Shown: positions 1 through 8,915 of the stretch, piece after piece
How the letters are laid out: every line of letters begins with the position of its first letter
Numbering within the stretch: position 1 is the first letter of the stretch
DNA from: Streptomyces sp. NBC_00510
GTDB taxonomy: Bacteria; Actinomycetota; Actinomycetes; Streptomycetales; Streptomycetaceae
DNA: 64,000 nt
Reading direction: 5' to 3'
Assembly: GCA_036013505.1 (NCBI GenBank)
Contig: CP107851.1
Location: 3,729,501 to 3,793,500 of the forward strand
Notes under the pieces: generated by a model
What the model was told of the DNA's origin: nothing
The model's database searches: none
What the model saw: only the letters and a program-made list of their open reading frames with translations
Translations under genes and position numbers: made by a program

Positions 1-82
1 GCAGCGAAGTGCTCCCGCAATTGGCCTGATTGAAACATCAAAGAGCAGTGGTGCGACCAACGGCGGGAGCACCCTGCCCGGT

Positions 83-475
83 TCAGCAGTCCCGCAGTTC
101 CGGGGACTGGTTCAGCAGCTGTGCGCGTACGGAGGTGAAGGTGGCGTAACGCCCGTCGACCGCCGGGTCCAGCGGGAACACCGCGACCCGGTGGCAGTTC
201 TGGAACGCCAGCCGGACCCCGAAGTGCCGCTGCAGGGCCCCCCGTATCGCGTCACTCGCCAGGGCGCGGAGCAGCTGCCCGCGCGCGTGCTCGTCCGGCG
301 GAGGTACCTGGTTGTCGGCGAACTCGCCGCCGTCCACCTTGAGTTGTGCCGCCAGAGAGCTGATCATGTCCCATGCGTAAGGCAGGGAAGTCCGGACGCA
401 GTCGACGAATTCCCGTTCGTCGACCTCGCCTCGCTCGGCCTGTTCGAGGAGGGCCGGTGAGACGTCGAGCGACAT
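83..475 (-). CDS. SCO5389-family conserved protein
   Basis: This is a 130-residue soluble protein of unknown function. It begins MSLDVSPALLEQAERGEV and has no signal peptide or membrane segment. I place it in the Streptomyces family usually named after SCO5389, from memory of gene order beside nucS. The start at 475 is chosen because GAGAGGAG lies 5 nt upstream; the frame stays open further upstream but has no comparable ribosome binding site. It diverges from nucS, so the 186 bp between them should carry both promoters. The C-terminal half (FGVRLAFQNCHRVAVFPLDP) reads like a compact alpha/beta fold, but I cannot assign an activity. The gene is likely real, with the function open. Confidence 0.8.
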   Translation of the reverse strand: MSLDVSPALLEQAERGEVDEREFVDCVRTSLPYAWDMISSLAAQLKVDGGEFADNQVPPPDEHARGQLLRALASDAIRGALQRHFGVRLAFQNCHRVAVFPLDPAVDGRYATFTSVRAQLLNQSPELRDC

Positions 476-647
476 GAGTACTCCTCTCGTGACCCCCCTG
501 TCCGAGGAGTCAGACGGACTACGGAGAGAAGCCGCCCAGAGTTCTCCCGCGCGACGGCCTCCACCCACAACCGTAGGCGGAGAGGTCCCATGACACTAGG
601 CGGGAGCGCTCACAACAGGCCATTTTCCGACCGCGCCCGGTAGCGAG

Positions 648-653
648 TAACGT
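648..653 (+). promoter_or_regulatory. putative -10 element, leaderless nucS
   Basis: TAACGT ends 8 nt before the nucS ATG and no Shine-Dalgarno sequence precedes that ATG. This TANNNT-N6-8-start arrangement is the common signature of leaderless transcripts in Streptomyces. Inferred from sequence only. Confidence 0.45.
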
Positions 654-661
654 TGCCGACC

Positions 662-1324
662 ATGCGTCTCGTCATCGCCCGTTGCTCCGTGGACTACGCG
701 GGCCGGCTCTCCGCCCATCTGCCGTCGGCCACCAGGCTGCTCCTGGTCAAGGCCGACGGCAGCGTCTCCGTCCACGCCGACGACCGTGCCTACAAGCCGC
801 TGAACTGGATGTCGCCGCCCTGCACGCTCAAGGAGGGTGAGGACGGGGTCTGGACGGTCACCAACAAGGCCGGCGAGCAGCTGATCATCACCATCGAGGA
901 CGTGCTGCACGACTCCACGCACGAACTCGGGGTCGACCCGGGCCTGATCAAGGACGGCGTCGAGGCCCACCTCCAGGAGCTGCTGGCCGACCGCATGGAG
1001 GTGCTCGGCGAGGGCTGGAGCCTCGTCCGCCGCGAGTACCCCACGGCCATCGGCCCGGTGGACATCCTGGGCCGGGACGCGTCCGGCACGACCGTCGCCG
1101 TCGAGATCAAGCGCCGCGGCGAGATCGACGGCGTCGAGCAGCTCACCCGCTACCTCGAACTCCTCAACCGGGACCCCCTGCTGGCGCCCGTGAAGGGCGT
1201 CTTCGCGGCCCAGGAGATCAAGCCGCAGGCGCGCGTCCTCGCCACGGACCGCGGCATCGACTGCGTCGTCCTCGACTACGACGCACTGCGCGGCATCGAG
1301 GACGACAAGCTCCGCCTCTTCTGA
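662..1324 (+). CDS. nucS: Endonuclease NucS/EndoMS (mismatch-specific)
   Basis: This is the 220-residue mismatch endonuclease that replaces MutS/MutL in most actinobacteria. It cleaves both strands at mismatched bases. The N-terminal DNA-binding/dimerisation domain covers about residues 1-110 and the RecB-like nuclease domain about 120-220. Visible catalytic residues are D134 in GPVDIL and E148-x-K150 in VAVEIKRR. The C-terminal KLRLF is a typical beta-clamp-binding tail. ATG at 662 is preferred over an in-frame TTG 9 nt upstream because of the leaderless promoter spacing. It is divergent from the SCO5389-family gene and ends in a shared bidirectional terminator with the next gene. Confidence 0.95.
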   Translation: MRLVIARCSVDYAGRLSAHLPSATRLLLVKADGSVSVHADDRAYKPLNWMSPPCTLKEGEDGVWTVTNKAGEQLIITIEDVLHDSTHELGVDPGLIKDGVEAHLQELLADRMEVLGEGWSLVRREYPTAIGPVDILGRDASGTTVAVEIKRRGEIDGVEQLTRYLELLNRDPLLAPVKGVFAAQEIKPQARVLATDRGIDCVVLDYDALRGIEDDKLRLF

Positions 1325-1355
1325 CGCCAGGTCCCTGCACGGCCGCGGGAAGCGC

Positions 1356-1400
1356 CACGGCGCGGCCCGGCGGTCGGCAGACCACCGTGGCCGCGCCGTG
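1356..1400. terminator. bidirectional stem-loop between convergent genes
   Basis: CACGGCGCGGCC (1356-1367) pairs perfectly with GGCCGCGCCGTG (1389-1400) around a 21-nt loop that itself contains GGTC/GACC. It lies between the stops of nucS and the convergent ATPase gene. There is no U-tract, as is usual in Streptomyces. Confidence 0.7.
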
Positions 1401-1413
1401 ACGCGCGCGCCGG

Positions 1414-3924
1414 TCAGGCGATCGTTCCGGGGGCGGACGCGTCCACCGGGGTACCGGGATCCGTGGTGGTGACCGCGGTCTCGGACGGCCCGCTGGCGCT
1501 GGTGGTGTCGCTGGGAGGCGTCTCGGTCGGCGTGGTCGTCGGCGACTCGGTGGCCGGCGGCGGCGTCGACGGAGTCGAGGTCGGCGGCTTCGTCGTCGAG
1601 GTCGGCGGACGGGACGTGCTGTGCGTCGGCCTCGGCCGACCCGTGTTCGACCCGCCGCTGCCCTTGGTCGACGTCTCCCCGCCGCCCGGCTGCTCGGTCT
1701 CCCCGCCGCCCGTACCCGGGTCGACCGCACCGCCCGGCGCGCCCGGCGTGCCGGTGGAACCCGGCGTGGTGCCGCTCGCGGAGGGGCTGGGCCGCCGGCT
1801 GGAGCCGGGGCTCGGGGCGTCCTCGGCCGGGAAGCCGTCGTCCGCGTCGTCCTCCTGTGCGGACTCGACCGGCTTGACGTTCATGGGTGTGTTCTGGTCA
1901 CCGCCGGAGGCCGTCGTGCCGAGGGTGACCACGGTGCCGAGGACGGCGGCCAGCAGGGCACCCGCGCCGACGGCGACGAGGTTGCGGCGGGAGCCGGTGA
2001 GGGCGATCCGGCGCGGGGCGGCGGCCGCCGCGGCCAGGCGCTTGCTGATGATCGTCGTGGGCGCCTCGGATATGTCGGTGCCCGTCGCCGGGGTCTCGAC
2101 GCCCGCGAGGCCCGTGCCGGGCACAGGGCCGCCCGCGCGGTCCACGACGAGCGCGAGGGTGCGGCGCCCCACCGTGGTGCCCTGGCGGTCCGCGAGGGCG
2201 CCGCGCAGGGCTATCGAGGCCTCCAGTTCGCTGCGGGCCCGGTCCAGGTTGCCGAGGCACAGCGCCAGGACGCCGAGTTCGTGGAGGAAGTACGCCTCCT
2301 CGGCCACCTCCCCGGCGAGCCGGGCGGCCTCCTGGCCGACACGCAGCGCGCGCTCCCACGCGCTCCAGTGCATGGCGGCCGCCAGGACGGGCGCCACCGT
2401 ACGGGCCAGGAGCACGGCCGCGCTGGTGTGCCCGCCGTCGCGGGCGGCGCTCAGGGCGGCCAGGATGGCCTCCGCCTCGGCGGCGACGCGCCTCGGGGTG
2501 ACGGAGGGGTGCCCGGCCCACCAGGCGTAGTGCTGGGCGGCGGCCAGCGCCTGCGGTGAGCCCTCGGCGGCGGCCTCCGCGGCCAGTCCGTCCACCAGGG
2601 CCAGTTGGCGGCTCACACCGGCCGCCAGGCGGTGGTGCGCCGCGACGGGGACGGCGAGCCCGACGGCCACGATCTCGCCGAGCGCGGCGTCTCCGTGGGT
2701 GTCGCCGACGAGCGCCGGCAGGTGCGCCTGGTGCGGGCACTCGCCGCCCAGGGCCACCGCGAAACGCAGCGCCTCCTGCGCGGAGGCGCCGAGGCGGGAG
2801 GCGAGCAGGGCGGCGGGCGCGGCGCTCTCGGCGAGCGAGGGCAGCGGCACGTGCGAGGCCGACGCGCCCGGCTCGGTGTCGAAGGGCGCGTCGACGGGGA
2901 GTTCGTCCGCCGCCTCCACGTCGCCCCACACGGACTCGTCGGCCGCGAGGATCTCCGCCCCGAGCGCGTCGCGCTGCCGCAGCAACGCACCGGCCTGGAC
3001 GAAGCGCAGCGGCAGGCCCTCGGACTCGAACCACAGGTCTGCCGCCCAGGCGGTCTCCTCCTCCACCAGGGGGCGGCCCGCGGAGAGCTCCAGCAGTTCC
3101 AGGCAGGCGACCCGGGGCAGTCCGGGGAGGAAGACCTCCTCGACCAGGGAGTCGCCGGCGGGGGCCGGCACGTCGGGCGTCGCGGACAACAGGAAGGCGC
3201 ACTCGGGCGCCGCCGCGAGCAGTTCCTCCAGGGAGGCGCCACCGAACTCCAGGTCGTCCAGGACGACGACCCCGCCGATGTCGCGCAGCAGCTCCAGCAG
3301 GCGGCTGCGGTCGGGGCGGTAGTCCTCGGTGTCGTAGACGGTGGCGAAGAGCTCCTGCAGCAGGTCGCTGGGGGTCCGCCGGTAGCCGGAGAGCCGGATC
3401 ACGCCGTCGGGGGCGAGGTCCTCGCAGGCCCGGGCCACCGCGTCGAGCAGCACGCTGCGGCCGGCGCCGGAGGGCCCGGTGACGCGCACCGAACGGCCCC
3501 GGGAGAGCAGCCGCACCAGGCGCTTGCGCTCCTCCTCGCGCTCCAGCAGCGGGAGCTCGGGGGCGCGTGGCCCCGGCGGCTCCGTCGGCCGGGCGGCGGC
3601 GGTCAGCGCGGCGCGCTCGTCCGCCGTGCGCCGTACGGGTGCGGGCAGGTCGCCGGGGGCGAGGGAGCTGACCTCGCTCCCGTCGACGGGGTTGAGGGTC
3701 AGCCTGCAGTCGCCCACGAGGAGTTCGACGACGCGTGGCGCGTCGCTGTCCCCCGTGCCCGCCCCGACCTCGAGGGCGAGCGGGTCGCGCGGCGGCCGGC
3801 CGACGCGCGGGGTCGGCGCGGTGCCGTCCTCCGCGCCGCCGGCCGATGTCGCGTCGGCAAAGCCCGTGGAGTCCTGTTGTGCGCCGTACTCGTCACCGGT
3901 CATGTCGGGTCCGTGTGGGTCCAT
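1414..3924 (-). CDS. Large ATP-binding/TPR protein with membrane anchor and Thr/Pro/Ser-rich outer tail
   Basis: This is an 836-residue protein. The N-terminal 140 residues are low-complexity. A P-loop ATPase domain follows, with Walker A GPSGAGRS at about 150-157 and a Walker B-like VVVLDD at about 219-224, as in AAA/STAND ATPases. A helical TPR-like region covers about 500-590. A single transmembrane segment (LVAVGAGALLAAVLGTVVTL) sits at about 648-670. The last 165 residues are Gly/Pro/Ser/Thr-rich, with runs such as TSTTKPPTSTPSTPPP, and are predicted to lie outside the membrane. The start at 3924 is supported by GGCGGAG 5 nt upstream. It resembles SCO5387-type proteins of unknown role. 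The combination suggests a cytoplasmic ATP-driven sensor tethered to a glycosylatable wall-spanning stalk; this is inference. Confidence 0.85.
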   Translation of the reverse strand: MDPHGPDMTGDEYGAQQDSTGFADATSAGGAEDGTAPTPRVGRPPRDPLALEVGAGTGDSDAPRVVELLVGDCRLTLNPVDGSEVSSLAPGDLPAPVRRTADERAALTAAARPTEPPGPRAPELPLLEREEERKRLVRLLSRGRSVRVTGPSGAGRSVLLDAVARACEDLAPDGVIRLSGYRRTPSDLLQELFATVYDTEDYRPDRSRLLELLRDIGGVVVLDDLEFGGASLEELLAAAPECAFLLSATPDVPAPAGDSLVEEVFLPGLPRVACLELLELSAGRPLVEEETAWAADLWFESEGLPLRFVQAGALLRQRDALGAEILAADESVWGDVEAADELPVDAPFDTEPGASASHVPLPSLAESAAPAALLASRLGASAQEALRFAVALGGECPHQAHLPALVGDTHGDAALGEIVAVGLAVPVAAHHRLAAGVSRQLALVDGLAAEAAAEGSPQALAAAQHYAWWAGHPSVTPRRVAAEAEAILAALSAARDGGHTSAAVLLARTVAPVLAAAMHWSAWERALRVGQEAARLAGEVAEEAYFLHELGVLALCLGNLDRARSELEASIALRGALADRQGTTVGRRTLALVVDRAGGPVPGTGLAGVETPATGTDISEAPTTIISKRLAAAAAAPRRIALTGSRRNLVAVGAGALLAAVLGTVVTLGTTASGGDQNTPMNVKPVESAQEDDADDGFPAEDAPSPGSSRRPSPSASGTTPGSTGTPGAPGGAVDPGTGGGETEQPGGGETSTKGSGGSNTGRPRPTHSTSRPPTSTTKPPTSTPSTPPPATESPTTTPTETPPSDTTSASGPSETAVTTTDPGTPVDASAPGTIA

Positions 3925-4146
3925 TAGTCTCCGCCCCCCATATGCGTCGCGGCGAGGCCCCACCGGGCCCGCGGTTGCGCCGTGGGACCGGTCCGGCTCC
4001 CGTCCTCGGCGTACGGGGTTGAGGCACGCCGGAACCGAACCCTAAACCTTCCCGCAGTCTGTGCGAAGCCCAGGGCGGCCATGCCGCCCTTGCGTCCGAA
4101 TCTGTCCGGGCTTGCCGCTTCCGTATCGGCGCGCCCGGTGGGTGCG

Positions 4147-4470
4147 CTAGGTCCGCGGCAGTGCTTCTGCCGCGATTCCCCCCTCGATGACCAGGATGCG
4201 GTGCAGCCGCGTGGCGACCAGCAGGCGCTGCATCTGCGCGGGCACGCCCCGCAGGACCAGGCGCCGGTCGGCCCGGCCGCAGCGGCGGTGCGCCCCCATG
4301 ATGACCCCCAGACCCGTCGCGTCCCACGAGTCGAGTTCGGTCAGGTCGAGCACGAGGTCGCCGTGGCCGCCGTCCACGGCGCTGTGCAGGACCTTGCGGG
4401 CGTCCGCCGCGGTGCGGACGTCGAGGCGGCCCCCGACGACCAGCTCGGCGTGATCGCCCCTGATGTGCAT
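4147..4470 (-). CDS. STAS-domain anti-sigma factor antagonist-like protein
   Basis: This is a 107-residue single STAS domain of the SpoIIAA/RsbV type. Such proteins bind anti-sigma factor kinases in their unphosphorylated form and so release a sigma factor. The switch motif appears as DSWDATGLGVIMG, with Thr52 where SpoIIAA has the phosphorylated Ser. The fold elements GDLVLDLTELD and LVLRGVPAQMQRLL are intact. No anti-sigma kinase or sigma gene is adjacent, so the partner must be encoded elsewhere. It is transcribed in the same direction as the ATPase gene, 222 bp away. Confidence 0.88.
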   Translation of the reverse strand: MHIRGDHAELVVGGRLDVRTAADARKVLHSAVDGGHGDLVLDLTELDSWDATGLGVIMGAHRRCGRADRRLVLRGVPAQMQRLLVATRLHRILVIEGGIAAEALPRT

Positions 4471-4604
4471 TACGCCTCCCCGTGGAGTGAATGGGTGGAA
4501 CTGCCGTGGTTCTACGTAACTGACGGTCCGTCGTACGAAGAGGTTGCCGTCTGTGAGCGAACCGATACCGAATTCACCCTTGCGAGTGACAGGAGAGGTC
4601 CGAG

Positions 4605-4642
4605 GGGCCCAGTCCTCCGGCCATCCGCACCGGACTGGGCCC
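4605..4642 (-). terminator. stem-loop after 3-hydroxybutyryl-CoA dehydrogenase
   Basis: GGGCCCAGTCC at 4605-4615 pairs with GGACTGGGCCC at 4632-4642. It lies just downstream of the dehydrogenase stop on the minus strand. Confidence 0.7.
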
Positions 4643-4659
4643 TTCCGGTTGACGCTCCG

Positions 4660-5517
4660 TCAGTACCGGTAGAAGCCCTCGCCGCTCTTGCGGCCGAGCG
4701 CGCCCGCGTCGACCATGCGCCGCATGAGCTCCGGCGGGGCGAACTTCTCGTCCTGGGACTCGGTGTAGATGTTGTCGGCGGCGTGCAGCAGGATGTCGAC
4801 GCCGGTGAGGTCGGCGGTCGCCAGCGGGCCCATCGCGTGGCCGAAACCGAGCTTGCAGGCGATGTCGATGTCCTCGGCCGTGGCGACGCCCGACTCGTAG
4901 AGCTTGGTGGCCTCGACGACCAGCGCCGCGATCAGCCGGGTGGTGACGAAGCCGGCCACGTCCCGGTTGACGACGATGGTCGCCTTGCCGATCTCCTCGG
5001 CGAAGGCCTTGGCGCGCGCCAGGGTCGCGTCGCCGGTCTTGTAGCCGCGGACCAGCTCGCACAGCTGCATGAGCGGGACCGGCGAGAAGAAGTGGGTGCC
5101 GACCACGTTCTCCGGGCGCTCCGTCACCGCCGCGATCTTGGTGATCGGGATGGCGGAGGTGTTGGAGGCCAGCACCGCGTCCGCCTTGGCGATCTTGTCC
5201 AGCGCGCGGAAGATCTCCTGCTTGACCTCGATCTTCTCGAAGACGGCCTCGACGACGATGTCGGCGTCGGCGGCCGCGTCCAGGTCGGTGGTGGTGGTGA
5301 TGCGCGCGAGCGCGGCGGCCGCGTCCTGCGCGGTGAGCTTGCCCTTGGCGACGAACTTCTCGTAGGACGCCTCGATCCCGCCCTTGCCCCTGGCCAGCGC
5401 CTCGTCCGTGATGTCACGCAGGACGACCTCGTAACCCGCCTGTGCGGACACCTGCGCGATGCCGGAGCCCATCAGGCCGGCTCCGATGACGGCGAGCTTC
5501 TTCGCCACGGCACACAC
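4660..5517 (-). CDS. 3-hydroxybutyryl-CoA dehydrogenase
   Basis: This is a 285-residue NAD(P)-dependent dehydrogenase that interconverts acetoacetyl-CoA and 3-hydroxybutyryl-CoA in butyrate/PHB and fatty-acid metabolism. The N-terminal Rossmann motif GAGLMGSG is at 12-19. The catalytic His is H142 in THFFSPVPLM. The C-terminal 3HCDH helical domain includes GFVTTRLIAALVVEA and GPLATADLTGVD. Its length is normal for the single-function FadB2/Hbd family. The start is GTG at 5517; an equally possible GTG at 5508 gives the more typical start MAKKLAVIG. It is divergent from the PduO gene. Confidence 0.93.
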   Translation of the reverse strand: MCAVAKKLAVIGAGLMGSGIAQVSAQAGYEVVLRDITDEALARGKGGIEASYEKFVAKGKLTAQDAAAALARITTTTDLDAAADADIVVEAVFEKIEVKQEIFRALDKIAKADAVLASNTSAIPITKIAAVTERPENVVGTHFFSPVPLMQLCELVRGYKTGDATLARAKAFAEEIGKATIVVNRDVAGFVTTRLIAALVVEATKLYESGVATAEDIDIACKLGFGHAMGPLATADLTGVDILLHAADNIYTESQDEKFAPPELMRRMVDAGALGRKSGEGFYRY

Positions 5518-5737
5518 CTATCTTCTCGATGCTGTTGCCGGGACCTTAACGTCGCTTCACAGCGGAGCGCAGCAGGAAGAGAGGCGGGTCACCCTGTGTC
5601 CTTCGTCGCACAGTTGAGGGCCCCGGCGCCCAGTTGCTGGCGCACCGCGTCCAGTTTGACCGGGACCGCCCCCGGAGTCCGCATCCGCCTCCCCCGCCGC
5701 GGGCCCGTCGCGGGGCGCGCGCCGGGCGCGGCCTGAC

Positions 5738-5743
5738 TACGCT
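5738..5743 (+). promoter_or_regulatory. putative -10 element, leaderless PduO gene
   Basis: TACGCT is followed by 6 nt and then the ATG at 5750, with no ribosome binding site. This predicts transcription starting at or next to the start codon. Confidence 0.5.
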
Positions 5744-5749
5744 CGACAC

Positions 5750-6322
5750 ATGGTCAATCTGACGCGCATCTACACGCGGACCGGGGACGACGGCACCACC
5801 GCCCTCGGCGACATGAGCCGTACGGCCAAGACCGACAGCCGCATCTCGGCCTACGCGGACGCCAATGAGGCGAACGCGGCGATCGGCGTGGCGATCGCCG
5901 TCGGCGCGCTCCCGCAGGAGGTCGTGACCGTCCTCGTACGGGTCCAGAACGACCTCTTCGACGTCGGCGCCGACCTCGCGACGCCCGTCGTCCCCGACCC
6001 CAAGTACCCGCCGCTGCGCGTCGAGCAGACCTACGTGGACCGGCTGGAGGCGGACTGCGACCGCTTCCTGGAGGAACTGGAGAAGCTGCGCAGCTTCATC
6101 CTGCCGGGCGGCACCCCGGGCGCCGCGCTGCTCCACCAGGCGTGCACGGTCGTCCGCCGCGCCGAGCGGTCCACGTGGGCCGCGCTGGAGGAACACGGCG
6201 GGACGATGAACCCGCTCACCGCCACCTACCTCAACCGGCTGTCCGACCTGCTGTTCATCCTGGCCCGTACGGCCAACAAGGAGGTCGGCGACGTGCTGTG
6301 GGTGCCCGGCGAGAACCGCTGA
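5750..6322 (+). CDS. Cob(I)alamin adenosyltransferase, PduO type
   Basis: This 190-residue enzyme transfers the adenosyl group of ATP to cob(I)alamin to make coenzyme B12. The N-terminal ATP-binding motif TRTGDDGTTALGD follows the first strand. The conserved helical bundle contains SRISAYADANEANAAIG, LPGGTPGAALLHQA and RRAERSTW, and ends with YLNRLSDLLFILAR. It is full length for the PduO family. The gene stands alone, tail-to-tail with a membrane protein 10 bp downstream. The transcript is probably leaderless. Confidence 0.95.
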   Translation: MVNLTRIYTRTGDDGTTALGDMSRTAKTDSRISAYADANEANAAIGVAIAVGALPQEVVTVLVRVQNDLFDVGADLATPVVPDPKYPPLRVEQTYVDRLEADCDRFLEELEKLRSFILPGGTPGAALLHQACTVVRRAERSTWAALEEHGGTMNPLTATYLNRLSDLLFILARTANKEVGDVLWVPGENR

Positions 6323-6332
6323 CCCCGCCCGC

Positions 6333-6884
6333 TCAGGCGCGCGGCGAGGCGGCCGGCTCCCTCTTGGGCCACAGCGTGTAGCTCGCCGCGACGACCGCGT
6401 GGATCCCTGTCGTCGCCACCATCCGCACCTGCCACTCCCCCAGGGCGGCCGTGCGTCCGGCGTCCGCGACGAGCCGGACGGCCAGTTGCAGCAGGGCGGC
6501 CGCGACCGCGGCGGACACCGCGGTACGGCCGAGCAGCCGCCACTCGTGCAGGGCCCGGGCCCTGCCGTACTTCGGCGCCTGCGGCGGCTTGGGACCCCCC
6601 GCGAAGCGGTGTGCGAAGCGGGCGTCGGCCCAGCGGACGACGCAGTGGCCGTAGCCGGCGCAGAAGCCGACGTACGCGGCGGCCAGACCGTGCCGGGCGG
6701 CGGCCGTGCCACCGTCGCGCAGGTCGGCCGCCGCCGCGGCCAGCAGCACCAGGTCCACCAGGGGCACGCACACCAGCAGCGCTGCGCCCGCCCGGGGCCG
6801 GCGCAGCAGGTAGCGCACCGCCAGCCCGGCGCCGAGCAGCACCCAGAAGGCGATCTCGCACCCGACGATCAGGGTCACCAACAT
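6333..6884 (-). CDS. Conserved membrane protein, about four transmembrane helices
   Basis: This 183-residue protein is one I cannot name. Hydrophobic segments occur near residues 3-25 (LVTLIVGCEIAFWVLLGAGL), 32-50, 63-82 and 118-140, with a further weak one near the C-terminus. The start at 6884 has GGGGGAG about 9 nt upstream. Longer upstream reading in this frame overlaps the divergent kinase gene and is not coding. It is divergent from the histidine kinase, so it may share its promoter region, and its product could act with that sensor at the membrane; this is speculative. Confidence 0.75.
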   Translation of the reverse strand: MLVTLIVGCEIAFWVLLGAGLAVRYLLRRPRAGAALLVCVPLVDLVLLAAAAADLRDGGTAAARHGLAAAYVGFCAGYGHCVVRWADARFAHRFAGGPKPPQAPKYGRARALHEWRLLGRTAVSAAVAAALLQLAVRLVADAGRTAALGEWQVRMVATTGIHAVVAASYTLWPKREPAASPRA

Positions 6885-7019
6885 GCCGCAAGGCTCCCCC
6901 GCGGCCGCCGTGGGGCGCGTCGTCGGCGCTGATGAGACCCGGCTGCATCCTTCGGTGTACGCGCCGGGTCCGACCACCGGCCGACGCGCACCGTCCGCGC
7001 CGCGTGCTGGGATGGGCCC

Positions 7020-8222
7020 ATGACGACCACCGCCGCCCGGCGCGCGCACCGCGACGACGTGCTGATCGCCGTGTCGGGGTTCGCGGGCGGCCTCGCGATG
7101 TGGGCGTTCGGGCTGTACACCCACTCCGGGAACCATCCGGCGGGCGACCACCGCTGGCTGCCGCTGCTCCCGCTGGTGGTCATGGCCGGATGCGAACTGC
7201 TGCGGCGGACCGCGCCCCGCGTCGCGATCGTCCTCGGCGCGCTCACCTTCTGCGCGGACTTCGTGATCGGCTCGCTGCTGGTGACCGTGCTGATGTTCAC
7301 CGACCTCGTGTACGCCGCCGTCCTGTACGGGCCGAAGCGGCTGACCCGGGTCGTGCCGGTCGTCAGCGTGCTCGGCACGGCCGCGCTCACCGTCACCGCC
7401 GTGGCGGTGCACCCGGTCGCCGAGTCCCTGCTGATCGGTGTGGTCGGTGCCCTGGTCTCGGTCGCCCCCGCCTGGACGGGCGTGGTGGTGCGGCGACACC
7501 GCGACGAGGCCGCCCACGAACGGCTGCGCGCGGAGCAGACCGCGCTGCTCGCCGAGCTGGACCGCCGGGAGGCGGTGGGCCGCGAGCGGGCCCGGATGGC
7601 CCGCGAACTGCACGACGTGGTGGCGGGCCACGTCTCCGCGATCGCCATCCACTCCACCGCCGCGCTGTCCCTGGACCGCCACGAGGGCCCGGCCCGCGAG
7701 GCGCTGGCGGTGATCCGCGAGAACAGCGTCGAGGGCCTGTCCGAGATGCGCCGGCTCATCGGGCTGCTGCGCGACTCGGCGGGCGAGGACGGGGAGCCGG
7801 CCCCCGTCCCGCGGCTGGCCGGCCTGGACGCGCTCCTGGAGCAGATGCGCGCGGCGGCCCCGCACTCGGCCTTCGTACTGCGCGACGGGCGCCCCGAGGG
7901 CGCCGCCTCGCTGCCCGCGCCGGTGGAGCTGGCGGCCTACCGGATCGTGCAGGAGTCCTTGACCAACGTCCTGAAGCACGCGGCGCCCGGCGAGGTGCCC
8001 GTCATGCTGGAGCAGGAGGGCGAGGCGCTGACGGTGACCGTGGCGAGCCCCTGCCGGATCGGCGGCCCGGGGCACCGGCCGGACCCCCGGGCCCCCGGCT
8101 CCGGCAGCGGCCTGATCGGGATGCGGGAACGCGCCGAGCTGCTGGGCGGCACCTTCGAGGCGGGCCGGGAGGGCACGACATGGCGGGTAAGGGCGGTACT
8201 GCCCATGAAGGGGAACGCATGA
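7020..8222 (+). CDS. Sensor histidine kinase, NarL/DesK (HisKA_3) type
   Basis: This 400-residue kinase has five or six N-terminal transmembrane segments (about 12-155). A short coiled linker follows, then the HisKA_3 dimerisation domain with the phospho-accepting H198 in RARMARELHDVVAGHVSAI. The HATPase_c domain carries the N-box ESLTNVLKHA and the G-box GSGLIGMRERAELLGG. There is almost no extracellular loop, so it probably senses through its membrane segments. The last 4 nt overlap the response regulator gene (ATGA), indicating translational coupling. The signal is unknown. Confidence 0.95.
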   Translation: MTTTAARRAHRDDVLIAVSGFAGGLAMWAFGLYTHSGNHPAGDHRWLPLLPLVVMAGCELLRRTAPRVAIVLGALTFCADFVIGSLLVTVLMFTDLVYAAVLYGPKRLTRVVPVVSVLGTAALTVTAVAVHPVAESLLIGVVGALVSVAPAWTGVVVRRHRDEAAHERLRAEQTALLAELDRREAVGRERARMARELHDVVAGHVSAIAIHSTAALSLDRHEGPAREALAVIRENSVEGLSEMRRLIGLLRDSAGEDGEPAPVPRLAGLDALLEQMRAAAPHSAFVLRDGRPEGAASLPAPVELAAYRIVQESLTNVLKHAAPGEVPVMLEQEGEALTVTVASPCRIGGPGHRPDPRAPGSGSGLIGMRERAELLGGTFEAGREGTTWRVRAVLPMKGNA

Positions 8223-8869
8223 TCCGGGTGGTCGTCGCCGAGGACCAGGCCGCGGTACGGGCGGGGCTGGTCCTGATCCTGGGCTCGGTCCCGGACATCG
8301 AGGTGGTCGGCGAGGCGGCCGACGGGGAGGCCGCGGTCCGCGTCGCCCGTGAGCTGCGCCCGGACGTGATCCTCATGGACCTCCAGATGCCCCGGCTGGA
8401 CGGGGTCGCCGCGACCCGGGAGATCGTCGCGGAGCGGCTGGCGGACGTGCTCGTCCTCACCACCTTCGACCTGGACGAGTACGTCTTCGGCGCGCTGCGG
8501 GCGGGAGCCGCGGGATTCCTGCTGAAGGACACCGAGGCGGACCGGCTGATCGAGGGCGTACGGCTGGTGGCCCGCGGCGAGGGGATGATCGCGCCCGCGG
8601 TGACCCGCCGGCTGATCGGCGAGTTCGCCCGCCCGCGGCCGCGTCCGGCGGCCGACCACGCCGTGCTCGGCGCGCTGACGCCACGGGAGCGGGAGGTGCT
8701 GGTCTGCGTGGGCGAGGGCCTGTCCAACGCGGAGATCGCGGCGCGGCTGGAGATGGCGGAGGCCACGGCGAAGACGCACGTCAGCCGGATGCTGGCCAAG
8801 CTGGAGCTGCGCAGCCGCGTGCAGGCCGCGGTGCTCGCACAGGAATGGGGGCTGTCCGTACGGCCCTAG
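8219..8869 (+). CDS. Response regulator, NarL/FixJ family
   Basis: This 216-residue partner of the preceding kinase has a receiver domain at 1-120, with acidic pocket ED at 8-9, the phospho-acceptor D54 in ILMDLQMP, and conserved T and K in LVLTTFD and FLLKD. The LuxR-type helix-turn-helix at about 150-210 includes LTPREREVLVCVGEG and ATAKTHVSRMLAKL. It overlaps the kinase by 4 nt. Targets are not evident; the operon itself is a usual autoregulated target in this class. Confidence 0.96.
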   Translation: MIRVVVAEDQAAVRAGLVLILGSVPDIEVVGEAADGEAAVRVARELRPDVILMDLQMPRLDGVAATREIVAERLADVLVLTTFDLDEYVFGALRAGAAGFLLKDTEADRLIEGVRLVARGEGMIAPAVTRRLIGEFARPRPRPAADHAVLGALTPREREVLVCVGEGLSNAEIAARLEMAEATAKTHVSRMLAKLELRSRVQAAVLAQEWGLSVRP

Positions 8870-8915
8870 GGCCGGCGGGACCGGGGGACCCCCAACCAGC
8901 GGGGGGAACGGACTG

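Noticed and set aside
3982..5736. A 584-codon plus-strand frame
   Set aside because: It is antisense to the STAS and dehydrogenase genes, has biased composition and no recognisable domain.
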